Positions 55,268-64,000 of a stretch of 64,000 bases of DNA are shown piece after piece (position 1 is the stretch's first letter; the number at the start of each line of letters is the position of its first letter). Position numbers and translations under genes: made by a program. The stretch spans positions 1,860,001 through 1,924,000 of the forward strand of contig WJXW01000004.1 of the NCBI GenBank assembly GCA_015832175.1, in the 5' to 3' direction. This stretch comes from Paraphaeosphaeria minitans. Its lineage: Eukaryota; Ascomycota; Dothideomycetes; Pleosporales; Didymosphaeriaceae. Below the pieces are notes generated by a model. The model was not told the DNA's origin, ran no database searches, and saw only the letters and a program-made list of their open reading frames with translations.

Positions 55268-57307
55268 ATGTCGCGTACCATTCCAGCAGCAAAGAGAAGG
55301 CGGTTGTCGCCGCCCGAAGACGATGGCGGCGCCGTTCAGCCGGTCCAAAATAAGAAGGCTAGCTACCTCGCCAATGCCGCCAAATGGGATCTCGAACAAG
55401 ATTACGAGCAACGGCCGCGAAAGCAGAAGAAGCAGAAAGAGGCTGCCAAGCTGCCTGTGAGGACGACGGAAGGATGGCAAGCCCAGGCTGCAGCGGACGG
55501 CGCGCAGGAGGAAGAAGACTCGGACAGCTTTTTAGGCTCTGGCAGTGAGGCCGAAGAAGAGGAAGAACCAGTGGTGGAGGAACCCAAGGTGTCGCCGAAG
55601 CAGCAGATACTCGAGGCGAAAGAAGAGGTTGCGCGAATAGCCACCCTCGTCAATGAAGACCCCGAAGAGCACATTGGTGCGCTCAAGACATTGGCCGCAC
55701 TTGCAGCGTCTAAGAACACCACCGTCAGGAAGTTGACACTGGTCGCGCAGTCGGCCATTTTCAAAGACTTGATTCCTGGCTATCGTATACGGCCGCTCTC
55801 CGAAGAGAACATGACGGACAAGGTTTCGAAGGAGGTTCGAAAACTTCGCGCGTTTGAGCAGAAACTTGTTGCGGGATACCAAGCTTATGTGCATGATCTG
55901 GCCAAGGCAGCAAAGAGAAGCGGAGGTGATGCTGCTGCTGCAAGCGTTGCTACAATTGCCATCACTTGCGCATGCAGCATGTTGCTGGCCGTACCGCATT
56001 TCAACTTTCGGGGAGACCTGCTTGGCATTGTCATTGGCAAACTGAGCACGCGAAACCCAGACGCAGACTTCGTCAAATGTCGGACCACGCTAGAGAAACT
56101 TTTCGAGGAGGACGAGGAAGGAAACGTTTCACTGGATGCCGTCAACATGTTGACGAAGATGATGAAGAGCAGGAATTATCACTTCGACGAAAGCGTACTC
56201 AACACGTTTCTTCACCTGCGCCTGCTCTCTGAATTCTCCCAAAAAGCCTCATACAACCGCGTTGATAAGGAGGAACCTGAACGAATCAATGGCAAGAAGA
56301 TCAAACAGCAGCGCGAGTTTCGAACGAAGAAGCTTAGGAAGCAGTTGAAGGAAAACAAGAAGATCGAGAAAGAATTCAAGCAGGCAGACGCTGCGGTAGG
56401 CCACGAGGAGCGCGACAGAATGCAGGCAGAGACGCTAAAGATGGTCTTCGTCGCATACTTCAGGATCCTGAAGGCGCGATCCGGGAAGCTTATGGGTGCC
56501 GTGCTCGAGGGTCTGGCCAAGTACGCGCATCTTATCAACCAAGACTTCTTTGGTGACATTCTGGAAGCGTTGCGCGATATCATCAGCACAGCAGAAGTTT
56601 CGGCGGCTGCGCAATTAGACGACGATGAGGAAGAAGAAGAGGAAGAGGAAGTAGACGAGAATGAGGTACCGGATCGGAACCTCACGCGCGAGTCACTTCT
56701 CTGCGTTATCACAGCTTTTGCTCTGTTGCAAGGTCAAGATGTTACTAAATCTGCATCCGGACTGAAGCTGGATCTCAGCTTTTTCATCACACATCTGTAT
56801 CGCACCCTCCACGCAGTATCGGTTAATCCCGACATTGAGTTGAGTGCAAAGTCGCTGCATCTCGCCGACCCGCACTCCGCGGAGGCACAACCACAAGCCG
56901 AGGCGACGAACAAGATTAACGTCCAGACCACCATAGTCCTGCTCATCCGATCTTTATCATCTATCCTTCTACCAGCAACAGCAATACGGGCCGTGCCGCC
57001 GAACCGAGTCGCTGCTTTCTGCAAGCAGTTGATGACAATATCCCTGCAACTACCCGAGAAGTCGTGCACAGCAATGCTCGGACTGCTCACTCAAGTAACA
57101 AAAGCGCACGGTCGCAAAGTCAATGCGCTATGGCTAACGGAAGAACGCCGCGGAGACGGTGTGTTCGATGCGCTCAAGCCCGAGATCGAAGGCAGCAACC
57201 CGTTCGCGGGTACAGTTTGGGAGGGCGAGATTTTACGAATGCATTTCAGCCCGACAATACGGGAAGCGGTTGTTGGTATCGAGAAGAACGTCATGGAGTC
57301 GAGATAG
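55268..57307 (+). CDS. NOC3: Nucleolar complex protein NOC3
   Basis: A single exon encodes 679 residues (yeast Noc3 is 663). The N-terminus is basic (AAKRRRLSPP, RPRKQKKQKE), followed by an acidic segment. The NOC3 domain follows (LNEDPEEHIGAL-like NEDPEEHIGALKTLAALA and LKDLIPGYRIR-like IFKDLIPGYRIRPLSEE), then VRKLRAFEQKLVAGYQAYV and PHFNFRGDLLGIVI. KKLRKQLKENKKIEKEFKQADA and an acidic DDDEEEEEEEEVDENE run precede the CBF/Mak21-like C-terminal part. Noc3 pairs with Noc2 to move pre-60S particles from nucleolus to nucleoplasm and also has a role at replication origins in yeast. It is divergent from NIP7. Confidence 0.93.
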   Translation: MSRTIPAAKRRRLSPPEDDGGAVQPVQNKKASYLANAAKWDLEQDYEQRPRKQKKQKEAAKLPVRTTEGWQAQAAADGAQEEEDSDSFLGSGSEAEEEEEPVVEEPKVSPKQQILEAKEEVARIATLVNEDPEEHIGALKTLAALAASKNTTVRKLTLVAQSAIFKDLIPGYRIRPLSEENMTDKVSKEVRKLRAFEQKLVAGYQAYVHDLAKAAKRSGGDAAAASVATIAITCACSMLLAVPHFNFRGDLLGIVIGKLSTRNPDADFVKCRTTLEKLFEEDEEGNVSLDAVNMLTKMMKSRNYHFDESVLNTFLHLRLLSEFSQKASYNRVDKEEPERINGKKIKQQREFRTKKLRKQLKENKKIEKEFKQADAAVGHEERDRMQAETLKMVFVAYFRILKARSGKLMGAVLEGLAKYAHLINQDFFGDILEALRDIISTAEVSAAAQLDDDEEEEEEEEVDENEVPDRNLTRESLLCVITAFALLQGQDVTKSASGLKLDLSFFITHLYRTLHAVSVNPDIELSAKSLHLADPHSAEAQPQAEATNKINVQTTIVLLIRSLSSILLPATAIRAVPPNRVAAFCKQLMTISLQLPEKSCTAMLGLLTQVTKAHGRKVNALWLTEERRGDGVFDALKPEIEGSNPFAGTVWEGEILRMHFSPTIREAVVGIEKNVMESR

Positions 57308-57820
57308 CATATATCACCAGCTGAGCGTAATCTATGTCTTTTTTCAGGCGGACAACACAGCCCTGCCGTGGCTCCCAATTTAATCCTGGCCCCAAATCTC
57401 TCGGCGGTCTAAGCCTGCACACCTTGTGAACGACACAGCCAATCAAATTTCTTAGCGTACACTCTCGCTGCAGATCTACGCTGTTTCACCTTGCCGTTTC
57501 CGACTCATCTGCAGATCACCCCTGTTAGGGCGGCCCTCATCGCCCACATTCTGGTAGTGGTTAACGGGCAGGCCTCTAGCAGCCACAGACTAGTGTTGGG
57601 ATTCATTCCAATCACTAAATGGGGCCGAAACTTAGTCGAGCGGCTGGGTCAAAACCATACAAAACTAAAGGTGGCCACCCAGTCCTCGGAGGCCCGACAT
57701 CCACGTTTTCAGCACCTCTGTTCTTGGTAACGTACCTAGAACATTCGCAATTCCCTGAGACGACTTGTATAGAGGTAGACAGACGATCCTCGGGGCTCTG
57801 TCTCCTCTAGACGCGACGTG
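57308..57820. other. Intergenic, promoter of the lectin-like gene
   Basis: 513 bp with no recognised gene. Frames starting at 57491 and 57619 are unsupported. Confidence 0.45.
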
Positions 57821-58743
57821 ATGGCGAACTTTGACAGCAACCAATGGTACCACATCTACTAGAATGAGAACAAAACAAACGCGCTCATGGGAAGTCAATT
57901 GTACAACCGTACCACCCAATCCGGTACTACCTTCTTTCAAAACTTTGACCAAAAAGAGCCTGCGCACCAGTGGCAGTTCTACCCCGTGGAAGATTCCAAA
58001 TTCTACCTCTTACGGACCAAGGCCTCTGGAGTAGACGGCTTCCTGGGCACCAAGTTTGCCCCGAATTCTGACACGCCCGGCAAGACAGTGCCGCGCATGA
58101 TCCGCGCCGACGTCTCGGACGACAGCATATACTGGAACGTCGGTACCTTTCCCGATGGCACGTTTTTCCTGTCCAACAAGGCGAACAAAACGACGTACCA
58201 ACTCACACGCAACGATGATAACCCCCTCGTGTCGATGACGTCTAAGACAGATGCGAGTTTAAATCTACCCGGCCAGCATTTGAGCTTCGACACGATTTCT
58301 GCGATTGAAAATGAGAAGTTTTCTACTGTGTTGGTAAGTATTTTTTTCAGGTGCTTTGCAAAAGGCGACAAATTAACAGGATCCAGCTCCCTTCCACCGC
58401 CACATCCACACCCACACCCTCGCCCACGTCCTCTGCCACATCGCCACCATCCGGCGGTCTCTCCCCTGGCGCAAAAGCTGGTATCGGCGTCGGTGCTGCG
58501 CTCGCCGTCCTCCTGTTCATCATTGGCGGACTTTTCCTCTTCAAGGGGCATCGACGGAATCGGAATCGCGGGACCGCGCATGCCGCAGATTTGGAAGAGA
58601 AGACGATAGAGAACGCGGACACAACAACTTACGAGATGCCACAGGCCAACGCGGTCAAGTACGAGGCGTACGGGACGCCAAGCGCCGAGCTGCAGAGCCA
58701 GAGTCGACCGGCAGAGCTGTCGGGAGAGATTCCGAGGAGATGA
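57821..58743 (+). CDS. Lectin-like single-pass membrane protein with premature in-frame stop
   Basis: The ATG at 57821 opens the family-typical start MANFDSNQWYHIY. A TAG follows at 57860-57862 and the same frame continues NENKTNALMGSQLYN to the donor at 58333. A 53-nt intron (58334-58386, acceptor GATCCAG) joins exon 2 at 58387. The extracellular part (WQFYPV, YLLRTKASG, FLGTKF, YWNVGTFPDG) resembles ricin-B-like β-trefoil folds found in fungal membrane proteins. It is followed by a Pro/Thr/Ser linker, a transmembrane helix (GIGVGAALAVLLFIIGGLFLF), and a basic cytosolic tail. If translation restarts at the Met at 57887 (codon 23) the product has 267 residues and lacks the first conserved strand. 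Readthrough, recent pseudogenisation or a base error are all possible. Confidence 0.65.
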
Positions 58744-60505
58744 AAAAATTAAACGGAGTATTTCGCGAAAACATAATATAGGAATGCGAAGGAATGGTCG
58801 GGAAAGAAAAAGCGTACTACGATGGGACTGAACGGCATGTCCTGCAGCGGTCTGTTGCCCTTGGAACATACAGCGTCCGTTCCTCCTGTGAAGCCAATCA
58901 TGGGTTTCGAGATCAGCGTGAGACCGCAACGGCAAGGTCCGGGAAGGAGAGATCAGAGCAAGCATCGCCGTGACGATAGACCCGCCGCTGTTCTCGAAAA
59001 CGCCCACTTGCAACTTACATCGACCACAGCATCCATTGTAATGAGCCTATGCAAAGTCTTCTTGCAAGCAACTTAATTCATCGATGCGTTACAGACAGCG
59101 TATGCGCTGACGCCTCGATCAGCAGTGCTGAGAGAGCGTCGTCATAATTGGCAAGCATTGTAGCTGTGTTGGGGTCCATAAGGTCGAGATGGTGCGTGTG
59201 AAGATCCGTTGCAGATGGTGGTGAATTTCGTCTCGCGACGCGGGGTTAGAACTTTATCACCACGCAGGGTCCGGAGTGCAGAAGAAGCCTGATTTAGTCC
59301 TATTAACAATGTATAACAAACATGAAAAATGATTCCCTCTGGGTCAGTTGCAGACTTGTTGTGCTTAAGTCGAAAAGTCTTCTAAAAAAAGAGTGTACGA
59401 TTGTTGCTGACGAGTAAATGAAGGTAGTTCTTTGGGGGATGAAAGTCCATCTCAATGTATATTGTGCAGCAATAGGCCCTTGTTCATCCTCCTCATCGTC
59501 ACTTTGCTCGAAGCCCTTTGCCTTCTTTTGACGTCATGCTATCTCCAACGTACTTAACACTTCCAGAACCACATTAGATGCACATTACACCAAAGCTCTT
59601 TGTATACTGCATGGCCGAGAAACAATAGCAATAATATAAGATTTGGTCACTTCTTATTTGAATTTGTTATTTTATATCTTTTCATTTATTGGAGCCAAAA
59701 ATGTTAGGTTCTGTAGCATTGTGAGGTTGTCCTAGCCAATTACTTTTATGAACACAGTTTGCCTTTCCAGCTCTGAATCAACACTGGCGCCATTGTCAAG
59801 ACGACGAAACAGTATTTCGACCCTCCTAAAGAGAACCGCTACATGTCTTACGCAATTTTATACACGAGGAGGGTTGAGTTAGTGTGTGCATCTTTAATCT
59901 TAGCTTCGTTTGAAGGTTGGTTGGGTCCATTTGAAAGCATTTATCTAAGATCTTTTGTGTTGTCGTGGCTCTTGCTCATTAATTAGTAGTTCTACCCACT
60001 TTTAAACGTCGAACCAAATTGCTAAGGACATACTCGTGTCTATCGTGGGTTCAAACAGTCGCTCCTCATCGAAAGGTTCCGCATTCACCCCCTCAGATAC
60101 CAACCAGATCTCCATGTCTACGATTTCTCGTTGGGTATGCACTTCCACTACCCCAAGTCTTGCCGAAAATCGTTGACGAGTTCGAGTCTCCTGTAGTATT
60201 CGCATTTTTTCTTTTGGTTCCAAGTATACACGGATGCCCTTCAATCTTGCTCAATCATGTCGGAGTCTAGATCCGTAGTTCAAGAATTCGGGTACAGACC
60301 TGGGTGAAACGATCTTTCAGACAGTCAAGCATACTCATGCCAGTGCTGAGTCGCACATGAGAGGATGTCTGGCAAGGACTACCCATTTTAAAAAATCCTT
60401 GCAAAGACTGTTGTTGCCGTGCGCAATAGGTTTGTGAATCCTTTTGTATGTAATGTGCAGACCGCGTGGGAAAGAAGAATCGACGTGGGCTCTCATGTAT
60501 CTATT
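58744..60505. other. Intergenic, no gene recognised
   Basis: 1.8 kb, AT-rich at about 59630-59720. A minus-strand frame at 60002-60244 is protein-like but unmatched; it might be the decayed 3' end of the NACHT remnant upstream of it on that strand. Confidence 0.4.
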
Positions 60506-61400
60506 TCAGCACGAATGATGCCCGTAGACATGTGCGACCAGCTCGCTTGACCACTTATTCCTGCAATACTGTTCTCTTGTCATCTTCCAGAAATTCTGTT
60601 GGGAGATCTCAAAATCCGTTGGCAACAACGTGTCCGACGTCCTGATATGCTGGCTCGCCGAAACTATCCAGTAGCATGAATCAAGGGGAAGTGGTCGATG
60701 AGCCATATGCGTGCTGGCTTGTGAAGGCTACTTTGAACGTGGCTGCCTTGAGAGACGACATTTCTTTTAGCGTTGTGATCAGAAACTGGGCAGAGCTGTT
60801 ATCACACTCATTCAACCCATCTATTACGCAGAAGAGTCGTGAAGCCATGTGGTCCGTGTTTAAGACTTCCAGGGTAGACCATAGCCTTTCCCGTCGAGAC
60901 AAGGCATGCAGTGCCGAGTCCCCATCTTGCATATCTTTGGCGGCAATCAAGGCAACTTTTGAGCAATTCAGGGTGAGACGGCAGATCAACCCTCTTAAGA
61001 CAGCAATGGCATAATTCGCTCAAGAACTTCATGCGCGCAAAAGAAAAATATACCATTTTCGTGATAAGCACATTTTCTTTTCTCGAGCTGCTCGGCAGGG
61101 TACGTAGCAATCAGCGCTCCCAACTGTACGTACTCAGCACGGCAGCGCACATAGAACTGTACTTGTACCGTCGCAGCACAGTCCATGTCAGAGTCTTTTT
61201 GTATCTGAATTTTTATTACTATATGAAAAGTGCCATTGCAGCGAAAACACGGTCCCTATGCATTGCTGTACTTCGTACATGCAGTTGGGAGCGCTGGTAG
61301 CGATCATTGTCTTGCCCGTTCCAGGGCTTCCAATGATTGGGAGAAGAAACTACGCATTCAGTCATCCAGTCTTGAGTTTATCGTCCGGCAAGAGGTTCTA
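60506..61400 (-). pseudogene. Remnant of a NACHT-domain NLR gene
   Basis: Reading the minus strand, a Walker A GSPGTGKT occurs at 61331-61308, with stop codons just upstream. FFFCAHEVLER near 61040 matches the conserved 'YFFC' strand. After a frame change, AVLRGLICRLTLN and LWSTLEVL follow, then the Walker B RLFCVIDGLNECD at about 60839-60801. Further slips follow. The order and spacing are those of a fungal NACHT ATPase, but frames are broken at several points and no sensor repeats remain. It is unrelated in position to the intact NLR at 7.2-13.6 kb. Confidence 0.65.
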
Positions 61401-61781
61401 GAACAGCGGACCACAGCGAAATGTCAAGATCAGGTAAGGAGGGCTGCTGTCTGCAGTCCTAGTATCAACATTAGAGCAATTGCGATCATATCTCGCAGCA
61501 AAGACCGGAATCAGATCTGAAGACTGACACCCTGGGCCCTCATAAGCGAACCAGCATGGTATCTACTCCCCATTTCTACCCAAACGGTCAACCACGCGAG
61601 AAGAAAGTAGGTCCATGCCGGGGGTATAACGATCGTTTTTAACATTACCCGTTCATATGTGCATATACACAACTCTCTGCGTCGCCGAGCTACTCCTACA
61701 CCACGTCACTCCCCACCCTTCATCCCAATCCATAGTCTGCCGACAGCCCGCATCGGACCCTTGATCCTCCTCGCACACCCT
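61401..61781. other. Intergenic
   Basis: 3' flank of the siderophore transporter and degraded sequence upstream of the NACHT remnant. No gene recognised. Confidence 0.45.
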
Positions 61782-63681
61782 CTACAACAAACCCACAGTC
61801 CTCTGCTTCGTCTTCCTAACGTCCACGTTCTGCCACAGCGCAACACTGACCCAGGTGATGAGGTAAATGCACGTCGCGGAAATGAGCATGTAGCGCTGCG
61901 CCTGGCCGTAGCTGAGGTTGATAGCATCGCGCGTCGGGCTGCCGAGCGGGTACGAGCTCTGGGTGTCGAGGTCACCATATATAGCCGCGAAGTCCTTCAG
62001 GCTCTCGGCGGGCAGGTTGGCCAAGAGGCGCACGGGGAACACGCCCGTCCAGATGGCGCCGGCGATGGTGGAGCCGATGGCGGAGCCCACGGAGATGAGC
62101 ATGGCCTCGGTGGCGAGCAGGGCGGGGTAGTCCTGCTGCTTGGAGACCGTCATGAGGGTCGTCTGCTCCGAGATGACAAGGATGCCGCCGCCGAAGGCGA
62201 TGAAGACGAGGCACATGACAATGTATCCGACGTTGACGTCGGGCTGGCGGAAGTGGATCATGAGGCCAACGCCGAGGATAGTGAGAGGCACGCCAATGAA
62301 GAAGGAGTACACCTTGAGCTTGCCGTAGTAGCGGAGCGCGACGCCGTAAATCAGACTGCACGTGCAGGAGCCCATGGTGTACGTGTTGTTGATGTAACCG
62401 GCGTAGAGGACGGGCTGGTTGAATACGACGATGAGCAAGGAGTAGAGGTACGAGTCCCAGACGTACCAGCCGACGTAGAGCGAGAAGGCCATGGTGTAGG
62501 TGAAGATGACGGTGCGGTTTTTGAGCAGGTGCCACGGCACAAAGGTGACGGGGGCGCCGTACTTCTCCCATAGGCAGAAGGCGACTAGAAGGAGGAAACC
62601 GAAGATGATGAAGCAGATGATCAAGGGCGACTTCCATGTGTCTTTCTGGAAGCTGTAGAGGTTGAAGGCCAGCAGGAAGAGCGCGAGACCGGTGGCAAGG
62701 ACCAGCAGACCGACAACGTCAAACTCGACGACGTAGTACTTGAGTGATTTGAAGAAGCCGCCACGGCTTGGTTCCTCAGTGAGCAGACCCTGAGCGCGAG
62801 CCTTCCTGTTGTTCTTCATAAACAGCCAGATGAGCGGCGCGGCAACGAAAGGTATAATGATTGCGAACATGCCGAATCCCCACTTGAATCCGATGCCACC
62901 CTCGGCAAGTACCCGGGCCATTGCAGGAGGGTACACCCATGTGGTGATGAGCCAAGGCGAAGAAACGAAGCCGAGGAAAAATGCTCGGTTACGAAGCTTG
63001 GAAGTGTCGGCGATGAAGATGGTGATGGAAAAGTCGACCATGTTGTAACCGGCAGACCAGAAGGTCATGGCTGCGCAGTACGTTTGGACGTTCTTGCAAC
63101 CTGCCATCATGACTAGACCCATGACGCAGCTGCCAACGCCGATAGACAGAGCCAATGGCCGGCCCCAGATGTTCATGATCTTGGCGTATGGGAGTTTCCA
63201 GATACCGGCAACGAGACTTGCGATGACGCTAGTCAACGCAGTCAAGGAATGGGCTTCGAAAGAGGAGGTAACGTAAGGCGTCAAGAGATAGACGCTGCTC
63301 GACGTGAAGGCAAGGATCCAGGCCAGGCACCATACGCTGTGACAGAGTCAGTACGATTCTACTCAAAGTTGAGCTTCGAACTCACTTCACGTAGGCCAGC
63401 AGGATCTCCTTCTTCGTCCAAACCAAGGTCAAAGCCTGTGCCTTACGCACACCGGCCTCAGCGGTGGTGTCGACCTTGTTGAGAGAATCATCGTCGGTCT
63501 CCTCCTCAGAACGAGGAGCACCCAGCTTCTCATCCAGAGGTCGCCGACCCGCATCCATGCTGGTAGTGTTGCCATCATAAGAAGCAGGAACATCGGCGAC
63601 ATCCTTCTCGGTCATGGTGGCATCGCGGCCATTCTTGCTGACCAAAGCAGCCGAGGTGAGGCCTCTGAAGCTGATACCCAT
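61782..63681 (-). CDS. MFS siderophore-iron transporter (SIT/ARN family)
   Basis: Two exons, 63681-63386 and 63336-61782, with a 49-nt intron, give 616 residues with about 14 hydrophobic segments, the length and topology of SIT transporters. An acidic cytosolic N-terminus (about 85 residues) precedes KKEILLAYVNVWCLAWILAF. Family-typical segments are SSVYLLTPYVTSSFEAHSL, IWGRPLALSIGV, GYNMVDFSITIFIADTSKLRNRAF, PWHLLKNRTVIFTY and YALLATEAMLIS-like YPALLATEAMLISVGSAIG. It should import ferric hydroxamate siderophores by proton symport at the plasma or endosomal membrane. I chose the Met at 63681 since upstream in-frame Mets precede unrelated leader sequence. An ATCTGATAA element lies 54 nt upstream of the ATG. 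Confidence 0.9.
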
Positions 63682-63734
63682 CTTGTCCACACGTGCAAGT
63701 CCTCGAGGGATTAGTGAGAGGGGCGTGTGAAAAG

Positions 63735-63754
63735 ATCTGATAAAGATTGATAAG
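63735..63754. promoter_or_regulatory. Paired GATA sites matching the SreA/SRE iron-repressor consensus
   Basis: ATCTGATAA at 63735-63743 fits the extended site ATCWGATAA bound by Aspergillus SreA and related GATA-type iron repressors. A second GATA core, TGATAAG, follows at 63748-63754. They lie 54-74 nt upstream of the siderophore-transporter ATG. Repression under iron-rich conditions is expected from the family but is inferred here. Confidence 0.6.
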
Positions 63755-64000
63755 ATCCGAGGGCTTGCGCGAGACACCGGCAGGTAGATATACTGGCGTC
63801 GGTAATAGAGCTGCGGCAGGCGAATTGCAGGGTTCACTGACGCTGCAGACCCCGGTGATCGGCTCTTGCAAGCGTGTGAGCCGAGTCTTCTTTGGTTTTA
63901 CGCAACGAAGGCACATCAACCTCTCGCGCAGGCACATGAAGAGGCGCTAGACTTGGGTTCCCACGTCGGGGCTCTCGCCCATTCCACCCATGCTGAAAAT

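Overview
The window comes from a filamentous ascomycete (Pezizomycotina). Genes are dense on both strands and carry 46-105 nt spliceosomal introns with GTRNGT donors and CTAAC-type branch sites. Recognisable fungal families include a NACHT-ankyrin NLR, a Zn2Cys6 regulator, a siderophore transporter, a tannase, an ECM14 pseudo-carboxypeptidase, NUC1, NIP7 and NOC3. One segment carries the TpA-rich, stop-codon-rich scars of repeat-induced point mutation (RIP). A dothideomycete is a plausible guess, but the sequence alone does not fix the class. Exon boundaries were chosen by eye from splice signals, frame and family conservation, and in every intact gene the exon lengths add up to a whole number of codons.

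Layout. 1-7 kb: a GPI-anchored secreted protein convergent with a four-helix membrane protein, a broken short-chain dehydrogenase, and a 36-residue cysteine-rich metallothionein-like peptide. 7.2-13.6 kb: one 2107-residue NACHT-ankyrin receptor. 14-19.5 kb: an accessory block with a degraded F-box-like gene, an intact TauD-type dioxygenase and a DAL5-like transporter whose middle third is RIP-scarred while both ends are clean. 20.8-23.7 kb: two tandem astacin-like secreted proteases, the first frameshifted. 24.7-27.9 kb: NUC1 nuclease and a tRNA t6A dehydratase, divergent across a three-copy repeat. 27.9-31.9 kb: about 4 kb without a recognisable gene. 31.9-42.9 kb: ECM14, low-complexity repeats, a Sec7-PH Arf exchange factor, an SDR and a Zn2Cys6 regulator. 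43.5-51.4 kb: a beta-lactamase-like pseudogene, a tannase, a P-loop/HAD/UPRT fusion protein and a small conserved unknown. 54.4-57.3 kb: NIP7 and NOC3 on a shared 185-bp promoter. 57.8-64 kb: a lectin-like membrane protein with an early in-frame stop, an NLR remnant, and a siderophore transporter with a GATA-type iron-regulator site upstream.

Much of the window is ordinary core genome (ribosome biogenesis, Arf GEF, tRNA modification, mitochondrial nuclease) interrupted by accessory stretches rich in pseudogenes. The strongest leads are the sharply bounded RIP island inside a transporter gene, the P-loop/HAD/UPRT fusion, the premature stop in an otherwise intact gene, the metallothionein-like peptide, and the diverging astacin pair. 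I found no convincing rRNA, tRNA, CRISPR array or autonomous transposon.
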